From Candidatus Sumerlaeota bacterium (lineage in GTDB: Bacteria > Sumerlaeota > Sumerlaeia > UBA8349): a stretch of DNA of 6,123 nucleotides. A model generated the notes under the pieces. That model ran no database searches, was not told the DNA's origin, and saw nothing but the letters and a program-made list of their open reading frames with translations. Of this stretch, positions 6,038-6,123 are shown piece after piece (positions within the stretch are counted from its first letter, which is position 1; every line of letters starts with the position of its first letter). The DNA is taken from the NCBI GenBank assembly GCA_003501375.1, contig DNPO01000109.1, positions 140 to 6,262 on the forward strand, written 5' to 3'. The position numbers were made by a program, and so were the translations under genes.

Positions 6038-6055
6038 AATCTGCGGATAGTCTTT
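6038..6055 (+). repeat. Single-unit copy of the repeat core before the next gene (copy C)
   Basis: AATCTGCGGATAGTCTTT matches the minus-strand end of copy B (5834-5851) at 16 of 18 positions. It lies in the opposite orientation to copy B and the same orientation as copy A. The first two units of the triplet are not recognisable upstream. It ends 12 bases before the next start codon and touches its ribosome-binding site. Confidence 0.6.
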
Positions 6056-6067
6056 TCAAGGTTTTCC

Positions 6068-6123
6068 ATGCTCTCGTCCACCACAAAAATCGCCATCATC
6101 TCCCTCCAGGCCTACAACCTCTT
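6068..6123 (+). CDS. N-terminus of a probable glycosyltransferase (3' end outside window)
   Basis: Only 18 complete codons are visible: a short polar lead followed by KIAIISLQAYNL. This pattern, a first beta strand ending near Ser-Leu then an aromatic and small loop, resembles the start of GT-B fold, family-4-type glycosyltransferases (for example KIAIVSLYAYPLF-like openings). The ATG at 6068 has AAGG at 6058-6061 with a 6-base spacer, which supports a real start. Codon choice is GC-rich, like asnB. Its position behind asnB would fit a surface polysaccharide cluster. Too little is visible to exclude another Rossmann-type protein. Confidence 0.4.
   Translation, partial: MLSSTTKIAIISLQAYNL

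Overview
The window looks like a bacterial chromosome segment with every recognisable gene on the + strand. Dihydroorotase, a two-component receiver protein, glutamine-dependent asparagine synthase and a probable glycosyltransferase start point to a free-living bacterium with a surface-polysaccharide locus. The core genes are moderately GC-rich (about 60 % in hand-counted 60-base lines of pyrC). The intergenic regions are AT-rich and carry short iterated-word repeats. I cannot place the organism to phylum; a PVC-type or other Gram-negative environmental bacterium is only a guess.

Region 1 (1-1351) holds two overlapping genes of clearly lower GC (about 40 % in sampled lines). The first is an N-terminally cut GNAT acetyltransferase fused to a C-terminal PUA-like domain. 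The second is a small stand-alone ASCH-domain protein. The two PUA-fold parts share a parallel layout and a C-terminal Pro-Gln-Ser motif, so the pair looks like a two-gene module acting on RNA or modified nucleotides. It appears foreign to its surroundings. Its last codons contain the ribosome-binding site of the next gene.

Region 2 (1355-3742) holds pyrC (dihydroorotase, de novo pyrimidine synthesis), complete with all metal and catalytic residues. After a 51-base gap containing a small palindrome comes a 346-residue regulator with an intact N-terminal receiver, a degenerate second receiver and a C-terminal helical tail, but no output domain.

Region 3 (3743-6067) is built around asnB (amidotransferase plus synthetase, complete). 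The spacer before it (197 bases) and the one after it (241 bases) are packed with short iterated-word repeats. Three 9-base units of ATCTGTG lie just before asnB. The same triplet, as ATCTGCG, lies inverted just after it. A 31-base near-perfect inverted repeat follows, and a single copy of the first repeat's core sits in front of the next gene.

Region 4 (6068-6123) holds the first 18 codons of a gene resembling the N-terminus of a family-4-type glycosyltransferase. Together with asnB this suggests the window's right end enters a polysaccharide or glycan assembly cluster. No tRNA, rRNA, CRISPR array or transposase gene was seen.
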